DNA from: Saccopteryx bilineata
Lineage: Eukaryota; Chordata; Mammalia; Chiroptera; Emballonuridae
Assembly: GCF_036850765.1 (NCBI RefSeq)
Contig: NC_089490.1
Coordinates: 297,706,982 to 297,770,981, forward strand
Length of the DNA stretch: 64,000 nucleotides
Reading direction: 5' to 3'
This document shows positions 49,579-61,414 of this stretch, piece after piece; within the stretch, counting starts at the first letter, position 1; every line of letters starts with the position of its first letter. The translations under genes were made by a program, and so were the position numbers. The notes under the pieces are model-generated. The model had not been told where the DNA came from. It ran no database searches and saw nothing but the letters and a program-made list of their open reading frames with translations.

Positions 49579-51526
49579 ACAGAGTACCCGGCGCCTGGCA
49601 CAGAACAAGTGCTCCACACATAGCTGCTGACGTTAACGATCTACTCGTCACTGCCAGGGATGTCTATCTACTAAGCAAGCAACAACTCTGTAAGATAGAG
49701 TTTGATCGGGGAAAGAAATCAGTGTGTTGGTCAAGGTGGTATTAGTTACTCAGATTAACATAAACCACTATGCTCAAATAATAGCACAGGGGCCTGTGAG
49801 AAAATCAGAGGGATGGGTGGTGGAGGCGTAGAGCCCAGGCAGGCAGCGGGCTTAGCTTATTCCATTGTATGGTTTATTCAGCCTCATACTAGTTTCAGAT
49901 GCAAACCGAATACTGCAAAGTGAGTGAAATTTCTGTCTACTTTTGTAGCTCTCATTTCTTTAGAACTTATTCTATGCTAGACAAAAAGTGTGCATGTGCC
50001 AAAATGTTTGTAAAAAAGTGAAAAGCCAAGCAGAACTAAATCTTTTATTGTAAGTCCAACAATCCAAGCCATCAGAGTCCAGAACGCACAAGCCCAATCC
50101 CAGGGTGGGGGATCCCCAAGCAAAGCCCCTGTCATTCTGCTGGGCAGCTCTGCTGCTGGTCATTTAGGGCCATAGGATCATGGATGCAAATAATTTCAAC
50201 AAAATAAAGAATGTCCAGAATATAGGAAAGGTGGTACTTTTAATCATTAGTTGTATTTTTAATTTTTATTTTTCCAGTCCAAATGAGTATATACATGAGT
50301 TTTCCTATATTCAAATGCTTGGCTCAGGATGTAAAGTGCCCCAATAACCAAATGGCTTCCTCCTCTAGAGCATGAGTGATTCTACACTATGGGGGGCAAG
50401 GAGCAGGCGTAGCCCATGACAACCAATAGCTCCCAGGGTAGTGTGGAGACCCAAGGTGGACAAAGCACTACAGGGTCTTTCCTTCAAAAGAAATTGACCA
50501 TAGCATTTTTATAACAGTTCAAATATGTCATTTTCATTGGCTGACATCTATGAGTCCTCTTGTGTGCTGCTACACTGGAATTTCAGAAACTTAAAATCAT
50601 GAAAAAACTTGGCTCATTATATTTTACCACCTGTCTCAAATCTCCTTAGCTCAGGAAAATCTTTTTTACATTTCATTCCTCACCGGAACAACAACAAATA
50701 GCACAGATATTTTCTGATGTTCTATAGCTAACGGTTAATGATAGCCTTCGTTTTTCTGAAGAGAAATGTGTAACTGATGGGTTCTGACTCCCAGTCAGCA
50801 TCGCTGAGGCTGCTGTTCCACTCTCCAACTCAGTTATGTCCCCACCTCAGTGAGCATTCTTTAGATGCCTGTTTATACTTTTTACCCTTCTCAGACTGTC
50901 ATGTACACACAAAATGTTCATTTCAGGACCAGAGCTGGTTCTCATTCATTTCTGATGAAGTCACTCCTGCCACTTTTTCCTGTCCTGTTCTTCACCACGT
51001 GGAATGACTGACTATTTTGATGCCTTTTCTTTCCTTTCTCCAGTAGAAAGACAACTCAGACTTACAGATCATTAACTACTTTCTTGAAAGCCTTCTTTGA
51101 AATGACTCCAAACCTACAATGACTTTCTTTGCTGAAATTCTGCCCCAAATTACAGTGTGTCACATGCTCATCAGCCAGCACTTTCCTCAGTGATCAGTTA
51201 CTGATCCCCACATGATCCACTCACCACTCAGTTACACCTCATCTGCTCGGAAGTTAGCCCCCATGTTTGATAAACTCTTTTATCTCCCACAGAGCTCAGC
51301 ACAGAACTTGGACATATGCAGCCTTCAACATTTACTGATCAACCTAACCACACCAATGATTTTACTTTCTGGAATATGAAACACCTAATGGTACATTTCT
51401 CTTCTTGTTGAACTTTACAGGGCAGCACAGACCCCTGACAGATGCTTTCTGGTAATGGCTGTGGACAACAGATCAAGACAATAGGAATGGAGAAGCGATC
51501 TGGAATATACTGTTACAGCTCCCTAC

Positions 51527-51696
51527 CTGGATTAAACACCGGGAACCAGTTGTAGAATTCATTCTTGTAGGGAACTGTGTCAAACTCACTGCACTGCATC
51601 TGCCGAAAAGTGGGCGCATCCGGGCCACAGGGGTGGACGTTGCACAGGCGGTAGCGCTTTCTCTCCCCGGTACAGTACTTTCCTCCAAACTTTGGT
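51527..51696 (-). CDS. ADAMTS12: ADAMTS12 exon: TSP1 repeat 1 end and cysteine-rich domain
   Basis: Acceptor ATCTGCAG, donor GTAGGGAG. The 170 bp read [35 protein letters not shown] and [24 protein letters not shown] is the end of the first TSP1 repeat. [10 protein letters not shown] starts the ADAMTS cysteine-rich domain, a substrate-binding exosite. The exon ends with one base of a codon completed in the next exon (Val; memory gives Ala in human). All cysteines expected for this piece are present. Confidence 0.95.
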
Positions 51697-51959
51697 CTGC
51701 AGATGAAGCACAAGCTGTCCGGTGAGCTTCCTTAAAGGCCATGACCTTCCTTTAAAACTCCCTTGGCATGTGGCCATGTTCACTCCTTCCCAAACCATGT
51801 CCCTCCCTTCCCTCACAACTCTCTTTTTAAATCAATTCTTCCAAGTTCATACATCTTTGTGTGTTGTTGCCCATGAACGCTCCATCCCAAGTGAATAGTT
51901 GCCTATTCTGAATAGTGCCCCCTTCTCCCAGTCGGTCAGTTGCCCGGCCATCAGCTGTC

Positions 51960-52545
51960 TCTTTATTTGTATTTTCTCCTCCTCGTTTCCATGATCACCA
52001 AACTTGTCCAACACTCACTTCCATTCATGTCTCCCTCTGTCCATCTTTTTCTCCTCGTTCAACCTATTATACACACTGTTATCTGGTTAATTTTTCCAAT
52101 TACTTGTATTATTTTAGTTCTTTAAACCTTTCATGGCACCCGGTGGCCACAGAATCCAGTCCAGCCTGTTTAGTTTGGCCTCTAAGGCCATCTCGATCCT
52201 GACTTAATTCACATTAACAACTTGCCTTCCACACTCCCCTTCATTTGCACATTGCCCCAGTAATACAGGCTGATACATTCAGTATCTCTTTTTTGTGTCT
52301 CTGGATGGGTTTCCCCTCTCTTGGGTCCCTAAACATCTACATTCTGCCCACACTTTAAAGACCAACCAAATGCCATCTCTATCATGAATTTTTCCTGGAA
52401 TCCTGCCAGAATTAATCTCTTTCTCCTCTTCAATGACACTTCATTATCCTACGTGTGCTTCCACTCTGCACTCCCAAAGATAATTCTCTAACTAAGGGAG
52501 TTCATACTCACTGACTCCTTGTAGGCAGTACAAAGGATTGTCCTT
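51960..52545 (+). mobile_element. LINE-2-like fragment
   Basis: gcctctaaggccatctcgat, ttcctggaatcctgccagaa and ttaatctctttctcctcttc recall the LINE-2 3' end in order. Strongly degraded. Confidence 0.55.
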
Positions 52546-53402
52546 GATATCTGAGGTCAGGCTGGTTTTCTACCTGTCATATGATGCAGTGACACTCTAT
52601 GATTTAGAATCTCTCCAATTCATCTCCATCCAACAAAAATCACTGGGGGGAGGGGCATTTATGAGTCAAGCCCTGCTGAGTTCTCACAAGACAGCTGACC
52701 GACATCAGGGACCTAGTCTCAAGCTCACTTGGTCATTCACTGACACAAATCTGTGACCTGAATCACAGAACTGAATCTGTGACTATCCACTGTGCCTGTT
52801 CTCAGTGACCTTAAGCAAACCAGCTACTGAGGCCATACATGGTCACTCACTTGGGGAGACTCACAAACTGTGGCCTCTAAGATAAGAGTTAGGACCATTT
52901 CTCTTTGAATCTCCATTAAAAATTCAGCCTTCAAAAATTCAGTTCCTCAATAAGGATGTCCCTTTTGTGATAACCACAGGTATGTCACTGAGCATTATCT
53001 CAAACAGGCTACAGATTAATGGGAGCCGATACATAGCATTGACAACAGGTTCTGGAGCAAACTGCCTCTATTTCTATTTCCTGATCTCTAAAATGGACAT
53101 CACTTTTCTGATCACATTGAAATAACTTATAAAATAAACATTTTCTGTAAAAATGAAGTATAAGAAATTCCTGGTTTTACATTTTTGAATTCACAGAGAC
53201 CTATATTTAAACAAAAGCAACTTTTATCAAAGGGTAAGATTTTAAAACAATTTTGTTCAAACTCCTTAAATGTACAACTTCTATGTGTGGTAAATGATAA
53301 CATATCATAATAAACTGTAATAACTATCATTTACTGATAATTTTTGTAGCAGGTATTATATTAAACTTTTTATACAGAGTAACTTATTAAGCTTTAGAAA
53401 TT

Positions 53403-53470
53403 TATTATATATGTGTATATGTGTATAAATATATATATATACACACATATACATGTATATATAATAATAT
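53403..53470 (+). repeat. AT/TG-rich microsatellite
   Basis: Interrupted TATATG, TA and CACATA units over about 65 bp. Confidence 0.85.
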
Positions 53471-54328
53471 ATTAATAAAAAGGTGATGTAAAATTTGGAA
53501 CTGAAATACCGAGGGGACTGAAATAACATTTGCTTTGTAAAAATGTGATTCTTACTCTTCAATGTGGACTAATGTAAAAATAGGTAAAGAAAGTTTAATA
53601 CATTTTCCACTTATAAGAGGCATCACATGTATACTTTTCAAAAATTATACTAGAGAACTGGCACACCAGGAAATAATGGAATTAAGAATGTAATTATGTT
53701 TGGAAAGCAGGGAAATGTAAATTTAATTTATATATAAAATCAGTATACAAATTTAAAATATGAAAAAATTTAGTGATTTGATTAAAAAAATTGAAAGCTA
53801 TTTGTGAAATAATTTCAATGGAATCCTTAACAGGCTAATAGGGATCTCTTAAGGTTTACAACATTCTTATCTAAAACATTAAAAATAATAATCCTCAGAA
53901 ATGTGCCTAGTTATTTTCTTTGTCGTCTAAGGAAAGAAGAACATTTTTGTAAAATTGTACATTCCTTATGATTAAAAGAAAGCTACACTCTTCTCAGCAA
54001 AATTGGGCCTGACTGATCTCTCTCTGATAGTGCGGTTTATCCGGGACGGTTTAAGTCTATAATCTCCTAGGGCTTTCACATAGATGGCACTTTTAATAAA
54101 AATTTATTTTTCCAAGTGATATAATCAGCTTATTTACCAAGTTCTGGCAAGAACCAGGGATAAGCTAAAGGAAAACACAACAGAACCCTCCATGAGTCTT
54201 CAGATTCCCTTCTGTCTGTGGGAGCCCACTTCATTTCCTTCAGGAGGTTTGGGGCCCCTGATGTCACCCTAGCCCGGACTGGTGTCCCCAGGCTCGCAGA
54301 AGGAGGGAACAGACTTGGCTGCACTCAC

Positions 54329-54474
54329 GCAGGGCTGTTGCAGAGCCTCTCTGCGCTCTGGGCTCCAGCCCCACACGTCCTGGAGCAGTGGGACCAGGGG
54401 GACCAGCGGCCCCAGCCTCCGGGGATGCTCTCTGGTTTCTTCCCCACCGTGATACACTTGCCAGCCATGCACCA
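54329..54474 (-). CDS. ADAMTS12: ADAMTS12 exon: disintegrin end and TSP1 repeat 1
   Basis: Acceptor CTCCCCAG, donor GTGAGTGC. The 146 bp read [20 protein letters not shown] and then [20 protein letters not shown]. The first part closes the disintegrin-like domain. [14 protein letters not shown] is the start of the central thrombospondin type 1 repeat, with the tryptophan ladder and the CSxTCGxG core. In ADAMTS enzymes this repeat helps anchor the protease to sulfated matrix. The exon ends with two bases (GC) that join A of the next exon to make Ala; memory gives Glu there in human. No stop codon or frame break is visible. Confidence 0.95.
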
Positions 54475-55851
54475 CTGGGGAGAGAAGAGGCGATGTGCAT
54501 GTCAGGAAGGTTTCCGTAGCTGGCTGAGCCAAGAGCCCGACAAGTCTAACCCCATTCTGCTAGTGGGTTCCCTACAGTCAGACATCACATGGAAACAAAG
54601 AAGAGCTCAGAAAAGAATTTCCTCCAAGAGTCTGGGTTTTAGAATCAGAGAATTTCAGGAATTGAGGGAGTTTTATGGTGCCTAGCGGCACCCAAGGCAG
54701 TAGTGTTCCTCAGTGTGGCTGACAGATTGCTAGCCAGAGTGTCGATCAACACAGCACTTCCTTCACTGAGAAAGTCTTGCTATGAAAAGCATGTGAGCTT
54801 AGTATGCTCAATAACATAGTTGTCTAGCAATGTAATTGGCTTCCGCTCTGGTACAAGCCCCTTATCTTGTAGACAGTAACAAACAAATATCTTGTAGACT
54901 GTGATAACACTTCTTCATAGCCTCTATGGGTGTTTAATGTCAGCAACAGATAACATGATCCTCCTGGAAACAGTCCAATCGTTGCCAAAAAACACTATGT
55001 GTTAAGAATTTGAAGTTCTTTCTAGTATCAAGAAAAATTTCTCTCTTTTTGTAACTCTACCCAGTGTTTTTCGTTCTGGCCTTTCAAGTCATTCAGAAAA
55101 AATAATCCAGTCTCTCTGTCTGCAGGGCAATGTTACAACAACTATCAACATAAAGAGGAAAACGAAAGAAGATACAACTTGGTTGTTAGAAATGGCCACA
55201 TTTACCTGGAGGATTCGGGCATGCTAGCTCTGTTGCCCTCCTTGTCCTTATTATTTCTGACCACTGTGTATTTTGACCAAGTTCTAACATCTAAGTAATG
55301 GGTCAGGCCATACTCAAGCTGCATAATGATTTCCACTAAATGCCTAGCTTCTAGGCCCGTGACAAACCCAACTGGCTTTGTGGAGCGGCACCTGTTACCG
55401 GGCTCTCGGGAAGTCTAGAGAATATCTGACATCTCGGAGTTCTTGGATGTCTGGAGTCCCTGACTAGTAGAAAGGACAGGTCTTCAGGAAGTGCAGTCAG
55501 GTTAGGTGATGAGAGAGAAGACACTAAGTGGCCCAAATCATCAACTTTGGAAAGAAGCCACACTGGCTTGTCCCTTCCAATTTTTAATATGAAGAGGGTG
55601 GGGGAAGTCAGAATAAATTCAGCAGATGTTCTGCAAGTGAAGTGTAGAACTGGGCCTCAGCCCTCTCTCCTTAATCACCTGTTCCCGGTGAAGGCTCAGA
55701 AGGTGCCGCTGCGGTAAGCCCGCACCTCTGGCTGGTCTGACGCTATGATCACCATTCACCCAGGGACAGCTGCTCCCCAGGGCTTCTCCCAGCCCCTCCT
55801 GGGACTCACTGCTGCTGCCCTCCCACCTCCTTCCTCAGCAAGACATGGCAC
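54475..55851 (-). other. ADAMTS12: ADAMTS12 intron within disintegrin-like domain
   Basis: About 1.4 kb of unique-looking sequence in which I recognise no repeat, gene or signal beyond the flanking splice sites. Confidence 0.7.
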
Positions 55852-55944
55852 CTTCTTCTCACCACACCGCGTCCCGTCTGCAGCTGCGTCCAGCTTAGAG
55901 CGACAAAAGCCTTTCACCAAGCACCACAGTGTCTGGCAAACATT
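55852..55944 (-). CDS. ADAMTS12: ADAMTS12 exon: disintegrin-like domain
   Basis: A 93 bp exon of exactly 31 codons, phase 0 at both ends. It follows acceptor TTTTCCAG and reads NVCQTLWC, then [19 protein letters not shown] and GEKK. The CxxLWC and DGTxCG motifs are typical of the ADAMTS disintegrin-like module. The exon end is forced by the next exon, which starts cleanly at Trp. The donor is therefore GTGCCATG, which keeps the GT but departs from consensus at +4 to +6. A longer read-through would not join in frame to the known protein. The weak donor is noted as a finding. Confidence 0.93.
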
Positions 55945-57413
55945 CTGGAAAACAAACGTGACATTGCACTTTTTAAATTGTCAAAACTTGCACAAAAGCA
56001 TTTCTATAGTGATTGTAAAATATACACACTCACCCACATGCATACCCACAATAAATGTGGCTGCTCTTAATAAACAAGAGGGACAGACAGTGATCATTCA
56101 AGCACTCTCTGGTCTAACTGACTTTGGACTTGGTCGTAATTCATAAATGGCGGTGTGCAGACCGTATTAAGCAATCAGAAAATGGGGGATAAAGCACACA
56201 TTTCCTAAAAGTTGAGAATGTAATCTCTAGATGTGTAACACACTACCATTGCCCTAGGCAAGGTAACTGGTGATATTAGTCATCAAAGGCCACTCCAAAA
56301 ACTGTGAATAGAAGTTTACAAAAAGCTGGGGGAGGGGAGGTGTTGTAACTTGAGGCTGCTCACTGCAGAAATAGAAAACCATTCCATCCAGAGAGCCTCG
56401 GCTTACTTACTTATCACTGAAAGTAGCCAGCTGGTTTCTCTGCCAGCCTCTAAGAAAGGAGACCAATCAGGGGACCACTAGAGTCTTCTAGGAACAGGTA
56501 GATGTGAGAGATACTCAGGAGGCAAAATTGGTATAACTTGGTCACCAGCTAGAAGTGAGGGATTTTTGCACCAACTTTATCTTCTTTGTTCAGTTTTGCT
56601 GGCTCTAACTCTAAGCACTTATTACTTCCTCCTCAGAGCCTTTCCCCATGGCTCTTTTTGTCTTTATCTGACTGTACTGTTAACAATAACACTTTCACAC
56701 TCAAAGGCATGATGAAGAGTCAAGATCCAGCTTGCAAAGAAGTGCCTCCCACAGGAGCTGGGGCTTTATCTTGTGGTCTGTGGGGACCTTAAGATCAGAG
56801 AAGAGCCATGGTTAGATATGTGTGCTTTTGAAATAACTTGAGAAGTGTGTGTGTGAGTGTGTGGGTGTGTGGGGGGGTGATTAGGTAGGAGGTAATGATA
56901 GTAGCAAAGAGAGAGGAGAGATTGAACCAGGCAGTAACAGTGGGGATGAAAAAGACAGAACACAGTCACAAACTCTTCAGGAGCCATCATTTGGATGTTG
57001 AAAATAAAGAATAAACTGGGGATGAATCTTATTCCTACCTGGGGATTTGGTAGCAGTCTTTAATCAGATGAAATGCAGGAAGGGGAGCAATGTTAGGGAT
57101 TCAGCTGTTTGCTGTGGAGACTATAGGTGTGAGTAACTGTGCTTCTTGAAAATCGTCACAGCATTCTCTTCACCATCACCCAGCTGCAAAGGCTGGCTGG
57201 CTCCACAGAGTACCAAGGAGGCAGAGTCAAGGAATACAAATGACCCCGACCTCAATCCTTCTGCCTTAGGACACCTTGCCATAAGTAGGCAGTTTCCATT
57301 TCTGCGCCTGGATCTTCAGATTGCTAAACGTTTTCCTGGCCCTTCTTTGAGCACGCTGGTGGTCTCGAGCCCTGCACACACCCACCAGAGGCACCACGAC
57401 ACCCAGCACTTAC
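55945..57413 (-). other. ADAMTS12: ADAMTS12 intron at start of disintegrin-like domain
   Basis: About 1.5 kb. There is a short GT-rich stretch at 56847-56880. No other feature is recognised. Confidence 0.7.
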
Positions 57414-57558
57414 TTCTACTTCCTGGCAGAAGGTAGCATTGGGGCCATACTGCAGCTGGCACTGGTGGTGAACGTCATAGATTACTCCGGGGGCAATGAC
57501 CTTGGACTTCAAACCTTTCTTCTGGGGCATGTCATCAAGACAGAACCCCCAGCCTCGG
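57414..57558 (-). CDS. ADAMTS12: ADAMTS12 exon: protease to disintegrin-like domain
   Basis: Acceptor TTTTCAG, donor GTAAGTGC. The 145 bp complete the split Asp codon and read [32 protein letters not shown] and [15 protein letters not shown]. This is the junction between the catalytic and disintegrin-like domains. The disintegrin-like module of ADAMTS proteins has no RGD loop and acts as an exosite that shapes substrate binding. NAT is a possible N-glycosylation site. The exon ends on a codon boundary. The family and paralogue call rests on the specific ADAMTS12 sequence, rather than on the shared ADAMTS cysteine pattern alone. Confidence 0.95.
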
Positions 57559-58129
57559 CTGAAAAGAAGTTAGCAGAAATGAGGGCAGATGCTTATGATT
57601 TTCTTCATCTTTAGTCTTTCATTCAACAGAAGCGTCCATATCTCTAGTTGACTCTTTGTCCTTCAAGACAACTTTATTTCTACAAGGCAGACAGCCTTCC
57701 TGGCCCACGGTGGGAGTGGTCTAAGAGGAAACCCAAAGCATATCCCACTCCATTAGCTCAGATGTGATCTCGGACATATAAGCAGTGGTGAGATTGGGAA
57801 TTGATCTTTCTCCCAGTGGGGTTTGGGTGACTACTCCTGGCATATGCTGGCTGTTCCCGCCCATCCCTCAGGACTTAAGGCGCACTCAGCCCGTAAAGAG
57901 TCACCCTGAGACAGGAGCGAGCAGAGGACAGGATGTTCCCTAAAGGGATCTGGCTGTCGCTGGAGACCAGAGCCCACCTCGACCTCAAGGTTAGAAAGCA
58001 GAAGTGAAATCTGCCCCTCCAGATTGCCACCCCGACGCTGTGACCTGTGAGAGGAACTGAGACTTTTCCAGGTGTCCCATAAAACAAGTGACTTCTGGTG
58101 GGGCCATTCTGAGTCTCACTGTCACTTAC
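57559..58129 (-). other. ADAMTS12: ADAMTS12 short intron at end of metalloprotease domain
   Basis: The shortest intron in the window, 571 bp, bounded by GTAAGTGA and TTTTCAG. No repeat is recognised in it. Confidence 0.8.
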
Positions 58130-58273
58130 TCCAGGAAGCGGGTGATATACTCCTTGCTGCACTTGGACCACGTCAGCGGGGTGGGGTTGTACTGGAGCTG
58201 GCGCGACATGATGTAGGGGTGCCTGCCCACCGGCTCGCAGTCGTTCTCCTTCCCGTCGTGCTGGACGCCGAAG
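58130..58273 (-). CDS. ADAMTS12: ADAMTS12 exon: end of metalloprotease domain
   Basis: This is the first ADAMTS12 exon seen in transcript order. ADAMTS12 is a secreted zinc metalloprotease of the reprolysin type; it cleaves extracellular matrix proteins such as COMP. The exon starts after a CCCCGCAG acceptor and reads [20 protein letters not shown], then IMSRQLQY and [12 protein letters not shown]. The H of QHD is the third zinc ligand of HExxHxxGxxH, whose first two histidines lie in an upstream exon outside the window. IMS carries the Met-turn. The donor is GTAAGTGA. The exon is 144 bp, starting with the last base of a split codon and ending with two bases (GA) that join C of the next exon to give Asp. 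The match to remembered human ADAMTS12 is near-identical. Confidence 0.95.
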
Positions 58274-58445
58274 CTGCGGGGGGGAGGGGCACGGTGGTCA
58301 GGGGCGGGCGGGGCACAGGGAGACACCACACGTCTCCAAGTGAAGATACCCACAGGGCTACTATTGTACACAGGGTATCTGCTCACGAGGTGGGAGGCTG
58401 GCGTTGGAGGGAGATAGCTAATTTTCAACTAAACAGCACAAGGAA

Positions 58446-58825
58446 GCCCTGGCCGGTTGGCTCAGTGGTAGAGCGCTGGCCTGGTGTGCAGGAGTCCCGG
58501 GTTCGATTTCCGGCCAGGGCACACAGGAGAAGCACCCATCTGCTTCTCCACCCCTCCCCCTCTCCTTCCTCTCTGTCTCTCTCTTCCCCTCCCGCAGCCA
58601 AGGCTCCATTGGAGCAAAGTTGGCCCCGGCACTGAGGATGGCTCTGTGGCCTCTATCTCAGGCGCTAGAATGGCTTTGATTGTGGCAGAGCGATGCCCCA
58701 GATGGGCAAAGCATCACCCCCTGGTGGGCATGCCGGGTGGATCCCAGTTGGGCACATGCAGGAGTCTGTCTGACTGCCTCCCCATTTTCAACTTCAGAAA
58801 AATACAAACAAACAAACAAACAAAA
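58446..58825 (+). repeat. tRNA-derived SINE, family B
   Basis: Perfect 14 bp duplication aacagcacaaggaa at 58432-58445 and 58826-58839. The tail is a CAAA repeat. It lies 170 bp upstream, in transcript terms, of the first visible exon. Confidence 0.92.
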
Positions 58826-59090
58826 AACAGCACAAGGAACATTTTAGGCAAGGCTTTGTCTCAAATAAGCCCCCATGGGAGCCATGCGGCTAATTAAAAA
58901 ACTTCCATTTGGTAGAAGCAAAGAGTTTTCCATGAATCTAGAGTCAGGAGGATGGGGCTGCCTCATGCTGTCCTCTCTATCCTGCACAGTAACCACAGGT
59001 CAAAGAGCAGAGCCTTCCTTCCCCTTTCGGCACCCTCTAAGGGTGAGCATGGAAGGGGAGGCCTATGGGAGGCCTTGTTAAGGCCACACG

Positions 59091-59355
59091 CCTGACCAGG
59101 TGGTGGTGCAGTGGGTAGGGCATCCAACTGGGATGTGGAGGACCCAGGTTTGAAACCCCGAGGTCGCCAGTTTGAGCACAAGGTTGCAGGTTTGACAAGG
59201 GGTCACTTGGTCTGCTGTAGCCCCCCCAGTCAAGGCACATATGAGAAAGCAATCAATAAACAAATAAGGTGCCACAACAAAGAACTGATGCTTCTCATCT
59301 CTCTCCCTTCCTGTCTGTCCCTATCTGTCCCTCTGTCTCTCTTTGTCTCTGTCAC
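59091..59355 (+). repeat. tRNA-derived SINE, family A
   Basis: Head cctgaccaggtggtggtgca with several CpG losses, and a gtctctgtca 3' end with almost no A-tail. An old copy. Confidence 0.85.
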
Positions 59356-60182
59356 AAACACACGGTGGCAGGCTTTGAAGGGATGGGCTTCTTTCTCGCA
59401 TTGCTACAAGAGTCCTCCAGTGTCACAGACATCAGGGGGACCTCAGAGGTCAGTGGCTGAGAGCAGGTGTTCTGGAGACAGACGGCATGCACTGGGGTCC
59501 TGGCTCTGCCACTCGGTGGCCCAGGTTACTGAGACTTGCTCAGCCCCATTTTCCTCTCCTAGAAAGCGGAGTAGTCATCACAGTGTCGGATGAGATTTGA
59601 ATGGAATAAAGATTGAAAACCACTTAGCCAGGTGCCTGACGTATAATAAGGGCTTGGTAAGTGAAAGAAAACTTAAGGTGTGAGACTTTGCTATGAATGG
59701 CTGATGTAGTCCAGGGCCTCACAAATGGATTTTTAAAAAGTTTTCTCTCCAAATAAAAATGAAATTATTCACTTGGGCTAGAGTACAAGTCAGTTAACTT
59801 CACTTTCTATTTTTTGCATCATATACAATCGATGAAGACACAAAGTTTTCAAGAAATGGGGCTGTCTTTGTTATTAAACTATAATGAGTATCTTCTTAGG
59901 ATACTGGCTGATAAAGTTTTTCAGAGCTGCTGCAGGCCATCTCATTGACCTGCTCAGTGTTGCTCAGTTAGGTCCACAGCTGATTAGAATTACAGAGCTA
60001 AAGAAAACTAAATACCTCCAAAGCCTCTTTTTCTGTGAGCAATTTTCTCAAGAGACTCCACTGGTTTTGTGTTTTACCAAATATTTTTCTTGTCACTCAA
60101 ACTCAAGCTTATGTGTCTTCTTTCAGCTTTCTCTTTCTTATCAGTGACTTTTTTTCTTCACGTTTTAAAAGATAGTGTTTTA

Positions 60183-60409
60183 GGCCCTGGCCAATTAGTT
60201 CAGTCAGTTAGAGTGCTGTCTCGAAACACCAAGGTTGTGGGTTTGATCCCTGGTCTGGGAATAGACGGGAAGTGACCAATAAATGCACAGCTAAGTAGAA
60301 CAGCTAATGAATTGTTTTCTCTCTCCCTCTCTCTGCATCAATTCTTTGTTGTGGCAACTTAGTTGTTCCTTTCCTCTCTCTGTCTCTCTAAAATCAATAA
60401 AAAAAGTTT
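60183..60409 (+). repeat. VES-like tRNA-derived SINE
   Basis: A different, shorter SINE: head ggccctggccaattagttca, box B gggtttgatccctgg, and 3' end ctaaaatcaataaaaaaag, resembling the VES family of bats. Perfect 20 bp duplication ttttaaaagatagtgtttta at 60163-60182 and 60410-60429. Confidence 0.88.
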
Positions 60410-60524
60410 TTTTAAAAGATAGTGTTTTATTTAAGTCATCTGTACATGCCCAATGCCCCCTTTAAAAAATAACCCTTTTTATTTTAAGATAATTATAGAT
60501 ATTCTAATATTAGTTCTGATGGCT

Positions 60525-60940
60525 ATCTGGTGTATTGCTTTCCTGGGGCTGCCACAGAAACTACCATTAACTCAGAGGCTTTAAGTAACAGAAATGGATT
60601 CTCAGTTCTGATGGACAGGAGTGTCAGCAGCACTGTGCCACCTCTGAACACCCCCAGGGAGGGTCTCTGCTCCCATCTCCAGCTTCCGGTGACTCCAGGC
60701 TTCCTTGACTTGTGGCCTTGGACTCTACCCTCTGTCTCCATCTTTACCTGGTCTCCGTCCCTGTGTCACTCTGTGTTCACACCTCCCTCTCTAGTTGCTG
60801 AATTCAATGCCTGAATGTGGGGTGATTTCTTCTCGAAATTCTAATTACATCTGCAAAGACTTATTCCAAAGAAAATTCTGAGGTTCCAGGTGGACTTGAC
60901 TTGGGGGCGGGGGAACAGTATTCAAACCACTACATATGGT
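60525..60940 (-). mobile_element. Old MaLR/MLT-type LTR (antisense)
   Basis: tgctttcctggggctgccac at one end and attcaaaccacta at the other mirror the ends of the block at 19144-19621 in reverse orientation. Confidence 0.5.
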
Positions 60941-61074
60941 TTCCAAATATTTTCTCTCATTGTAGTCAAACATTTCAATCTAACAATGCGGTAACTCTGG
61001 AAATCAGATTCTCCCCTTCCATAGGTCTTGCTGTTTTTTGTGATTTTTTTTTTTTTTGCATTGTATATTCTGAC

Positions 61075-61086
61075 TTTTTTTTTCTT

Positions 61087-61135
<49 letters not shown>

Positions 61136-61414
61136 AGAGAAAGCTTTGACTTTTACTCATAGTGGCGGCACTTTCATTGTTCATTGATTGCTTCTCATAT
61201 GTGCCTTGACCAAAAGGCTTGAGCTGAGCCAGTGACGCCTTGCTCAAGACACAGACCTTGGACTTCAAGCCAGTGACTGTCATTAACATGATCACTCAAG
61301 TTGGTGAGCCTGTGTTCAAGCTGGTGAGCCTGTGATCAAACCAGCAACCTTGGGCTTTCAAACCTGGAACCTTAGCGTCCCAGGTCAACACTCTATCCAC
61401 TCTAACCAGTCAGG
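61075..61414 (-). repeat. tRNA-derived SINE, family A (antisense) with expanded GA repeat
   Basis: The antisense head taaccagtcagg ends at 61414. The pyrimidine-rich 3' part has become a clean GA repeat of about 40 bp on the plus strand (61091-61131). Confidence 0.85.

Larger units (their letters stand above)
45749..51526 (-). other. ADAMTS12: ADAMTS12 intron in the cysteine-rich domain (second)
   Basis: About 5.8 kb with two SINEs having perfect target site duplications, a MIR-like fragment and a run of 16 G. 46930-47560, 48650-49560 and 49580-51500 show nothing I can name, though 51110-51330 resembles an old LINE-2 tail. Confidence 0.7.
51697..54328 (-). other. ADAMTS12: ADAMTS12 intron within TSP1 repeat 1
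   Basis: About 2.6 kb with a LINE-2-like fragment (51960-52545) and an AT-rich stretch with a TA/CA microsatellite near 53400-53470. Nothing coding is seen. Confidence 0.7.

Noticed and set aside
58963..59275. Minus-strand ORFs possibly carrying upstream ADAMTS12 exons
   Set aside because: They are antisense readings of a family A SINE and contain no HExxH or prodomain sequence.
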